The notes under the pieces are model-generated. The model had not been told where the DNA came from. It ran no database searches and saw nothing but the letters and a program-made list of their open reading frames with translations. From Rhynchopus euleeides (Eukaryota > Euglenozoa > Diplonemea > Diplonemida > Diplonemidae), in assembly GCA_963210315.1 (NCBI GenBank), contig OY723290.1:1922001-1986000 (forward strand): DNA of 64,000 nucleotides. Reading direction: 5' to 3'. Of this stretch, positions 61,508-64,000 are shown piece by piece (positions within the stretch are counted from its first letter, which is position 1; every line of letters begins with the position of its first letter). A program made the translations under genes and the position numbers.

Positions 61508-62429
61508 TCGGGTTCAGAACCACCATGTGTGACTTGTGGGCTGGTGCATCCAGCTCTATACTTCATGTCACTTCTTCATCCTGCTTCTTCACGAATGTTG
61601 CGTCGATGCCATTAACATTGGCAGTGTGTCTTGTCTGTGTATCTTTCTGTGTCTGTGACTGGTGTGTGGGTAAGCCACTCCCATCATTACAACACAACTT
61701 TATCTGCTGCACATCGCCGCCTTCTCCACACCAACTGCGTTGGCGGCGCTCTGCTGCAAGAACACCTCACACCCTTCCTGCTATGAGCAAGGCCCACGCC
61801 CTCTCTGCGTGCCGTGCCTGTGCCCCCTCCCCGTTGGCCTTTGCGTGCGAGACATCCTCGCACGCTGATGCCGCCTTGACTTTTTTTGCCTTTGCAGCCC
61901 ACAGGCTTATGACCGAGCTGCTTCCACACTTCCACACCTTCCACACCCAACCTTCCCCATAGAAGCCTTGCTTGCCCACACCTGCTCTGCAACGTGCTGC
62001 AGGCCGAATCTCGTCGCAGCCTGGCAGCTGTGCGGGTTCACGCCGTGCAGCACACCGAAGCGAGCCTGGTGGTTCGGGCATTCCTGAGGCACAGCGCTAC
62101 GTGTCCCGCAACGGTGCACCGTAATGCAGCAGCACAGCACAACAGCAAACAAAACCCCCACCACCCCAACAACACAACTCCCCCATGAAGCACAACAGCC
62201 GACCTTGGGACAGCGTGCCACGGGATATGTGACAAACCCCACCGAGGCCCCTTCGCCCCCACCCCCCCCCCCCCCCCACCACCCCAGCACATTCTCTGGG
62301 GGTTAGCCCTTGTTTTTCACACCTTGCCTTTGCCCCCCCACCCCCTCCCTTCCCCAAACCCACCACCACCACCACCACAGGGGCACCTGCATACCCCCAG
62401 CCCCCCCCCCCCCCTCTCCCCAACACAAC
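61508..62429. other. Spacer before the last gene
   Basis: C-runs at 62262-62278 and 62400-62414. CACCACCACAG (ending 62380) is a good acceptor candidate, 50 bases before the next ATG. No gene is seen. Confidence 0.5.
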
Positions 62430-64000
62430 ATGCAGCATCACGAGCGAGAAGCAGCACCACAGCCCGGCCGCTCCGTGTCAGAGGAAGTCGAAGCACACGG
62501 CGGCAGCTTCGCATCGTCGTCATCCTCCTCCACCTCCTCCACTGCCTCGTGGTCTTCCGGCTTCGCCGGGTCCTCCTCTGCGCCCTACAGGTCCTTCCAG
62601 CCTGGGGCTGCGCCGGGGGTGGACCAACCGGAGCCGGTAGCCTCCCCATCGCCTCCTCTGAGGGCTGCGGGAGGTGCCCCAGCGACAGCCCAGCAGCATC
62701 ACCACCACCACCATGCCCTGCACTACGGCAACGCTGTAGTGTCGCGCGCCGGATCCACGCATGGCGGGACCCCGCCTCCGGCGGAGGACTGCGACGATGC
62801 TTTCAGCAAGATCAGCAGCGGGTGGGATCTATGTGAGACCGACACATCCTACAGCGAGCTGTGTGCGGCACCCGCTGGGGGCATGCTGCAGCAGGGCGCG
62901 GGGATTTCCTCGGATCTCCGCAGATCCCCTGCCGCGCCATCCACGTCACGCCCGCCAGCAGCGCCAGAGGGTGGTGGCGGCGGTGCGGATCTGAGGGGCA
63001 CCGCTTCCCCCTGCAACCCGGCAGCGACCCCCCCCGCCGCGTCGCGGCGGGGTGGCAGTGCCTCTGCCGGCCAAGAGCTGCGCAAGCGCGGAGGGGGCGG
63101 CAGGCGGAAGTGGTGGGCTGCCGCACACCGGATGGACATGGTGTCCACCCCCGCCCCCTCGCCCCCGCTGGACGGGGCGCGGCCCGCGTCGCGGGGTGGC
63201 GGGGGTGGGGGCGGCTGGATGCTGCTGGGTGGGGGTGACGACGATGCGTCATCAGAGGACACCCCGGTGCCCTCCAGGCAGGGGAGGAGCAGCAGCAGCG
63301 CGACCGCCACGACTGCGCCGGCGTCGCGCCCGGGGTCTGCCACGCCGTGGGTCGGGGGGGGCGTGCCGCCAGGCGTGGGAGGTGTTGGTGCGCAGCACCC
63401 ACACCTCCCACGCCCGCACCCATTCGAGGGCATCTTCCCGGTGGGGGGCGATGCTGCTGCTGGGGAGTCGCAGCACTCCCCACCAGCAGCAGCAGCAGTG
63501 TCCTCTGCGGTGCCAGCCCCCCTGAGTGCGCAGCACAGCGGCGGCGGGGCTCTCCTCTACACCCCAGAGGGCGTGCCTGTGTGTGCTGTTATCGATGATC
63601 ACATGGGTGGCAGTGTGGGTGGTGGTGGTGTGGGGGGCGAGGAATCACCAGCCACCCCCACCCCCACCGCGCCCCGCAGTGCGGCAGCGGCGGAGGAGGG
63701 GCAGGCCGCGGCGCAGCCGCGGCGGGTGGAGGCTGTAAGGCCTCCCCGGCCTGCGGCGGGTGGTGGGGGTGGGGGTGTGGCCCCTGTGCTGCCCCTGACA
63801 CTGGAGCAGCAGGGGGCTGGGGCAGCGGTGGGGGGCGCCCCGGCAGTGGGCGCCGCGGCACCCACCCAGCAGCAGCAGCAGCAGCAGCAGGCGCCAGGGA
63901 GTGTCCCCCTGCCGCCGGGGCGGCGGTGCCCGCAGGCGGGTGGAGGGCAGCAGCGGCGCGGCAGCGCCGCTCCGCCGCCGCTCGTGCCGGCTGTGGCGCA
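62430..64000 (+). CDS. Disordered Gly/Ala/Pro/Gln-rich protein, runs off the right edge
   Basis: Start MQHHEREAAPQPGRSVSEEV at 62430. The frame stays open for at least 523 codons to the window end, with no stop. Composition is dominated by Ser, Gly, Ala and Pro, with short His (HHHHH near residue 95), Ser and Gln (QQQQQQQ near 485) runs. A few ordered-looking spots occur: DDAFSKISSGWDLCETDTSY near 130 and RKWWAAAHRMDMVS near 225. No domain is recognisable in the visible part; it may lie beyond the window. GC-rich third positions agree with the other genes of the block, which supports real coding. Confidence 0.6.
   Translation, partial: MQHHEREAAPQPGRSVSEEVEAHGGSFASSSSSSTSSTASWSSGFAGSSSAPYRSFQPGAAPGVDQPEPVASPSPPLRAAGGAPATAQQHHHHHHALHYGNAVVSRAGSTHGGTPPPAEDCDDAFSKISSGWDLCETDTSYSELCAAPAGGMLQQGAGISSDLRRSPAAPSTSRPPAAPEGGGGGADLRGTASPCNPAATPPAASRRGGSASAGQELRKRGGGGRRKWWAAAHRMDMVSTPAPSPPLDGARPASRGGGGGGGWMLLGGGDDDASSEDTPVPSRQGRSSSSATATTAPASRPGSATPWVGGGVPPGVGGVGAQHPHLPRPHPFEGIFPVGGDAAAGESQHSPPAAAAVSSAVPAPLSAQHSGGGALLYTPEGVPVCAVIDDHMGGSVGGGGVGGEESPATPTPTAPRSAAAAEEGQAAAQPRRVEAVRPPRPAAGGGGGGVAPVLPLTLEQQGAGAAVGGAPAVGAAAPTQQQQQQQQAPGSVPLPPGRRCPQAGGGQQRRGSAAPPPLVPAVA

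Noticed and set aside
1-64000. Retroelement or virus-derived genes
   Set aside because: No reverse transcriptase, integrase, capsid or envelope signature and no long direct terminal repeats were recognised. The single CCHC knuckle at 9802-9850 lies inside a TA-flanked DNA transposon.
1-64000. tRNA, rRNA or spliced-leader RNA genes
   Set aside because: No cloverleaf with A/B-box words, no rRNA core and no recognisable leader gene was found on reading both strands.

Overview
The window is nuclear DNA of a eukaryotic protist, most likely a euglenozoan and, within that group, a diplonemid-like organism. Four points support this. (1) The four S-adenosylmethionine synthetase (MAT) copies resemble, as far as I can recall, kinetoplastid MAT more than animal or plant MAT. 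(2) Short GT-AG introns are present, almost all starting GTATG and ending in CAG or CACAG. (3) Most genes have a pyrimidine-rich ...CAG or CACAG a few tens of bases before the ATG, as expected for spliced-leader acceptor sites. (4) Every confident host gene from about 17 kb to the right edge lies on the + strand. The lineage is an inference; no rRNA or spliced-leader gene is present to prove it. G/C homopolymers of 8-20 bases are extremely common.

Left part (1-22 kb): a layered deposit of DNA transposons. From left to right it holds a long hAT-type transposase gene with an unusual cysteine-protease-like N-terminal section (5-2822), a P-loop ATPase that looks cut short (5951-6895), and four copies of a near-perfect palindromic foldback element. 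One foldback copy is split by a 4.1-kb TA-flanked transposon, which is itself split by another TA-flanked transposon. Next come several MITEs, degraded hAT pieces, and a 2.5-kb piggyBac-type element (TTAA ends). That element carries a 376-bp MITE and a 944-bp hAT element whose 8-bp target duplication is intact. A truncated host gene with one intron sits at 17.0-17.5 kb.

Middle part (22-37 kb): host genes, all +. They are an AlbA_2/Schlafen-domain protein, a selenoprotein K gene whose last tiny exon carries an in-frame UGA, a large low-complexity protein with EF-hand-like and coiled-coil parts, a ubiquitin-like/DUF4116-repeat protein, and a membrane receptor-like protein with two C-type-lectin-like domains and a cytoplasmic UBA-like segment.

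Right part (37-64 kb): four near-identical three-exon MAT genes form two pairs (37.7/41.4 kb and 49.0/51.5 kb). Between the pairs lie three back-to-back inverted-repeat transposons (43.9-47.4 kb) and a pectinacetylesterase/Notum-like secreted hydrolase. Then come the three-exon gene for propionyl-CoA carboxylase beta chain, about 4 kb of repeats, a secreted YGG/proline-rich wall-type protein, and a disordered-protein gene running off the right edge.

The metabolic genes supply methyl groups (MAT) and degrade propionyl-CoA (PCCB). The others look like surface, secretory or ER functions. I found no convincing retroelement or virus-derived gene, no CRISPR, and no tRNA or rRNA gene.
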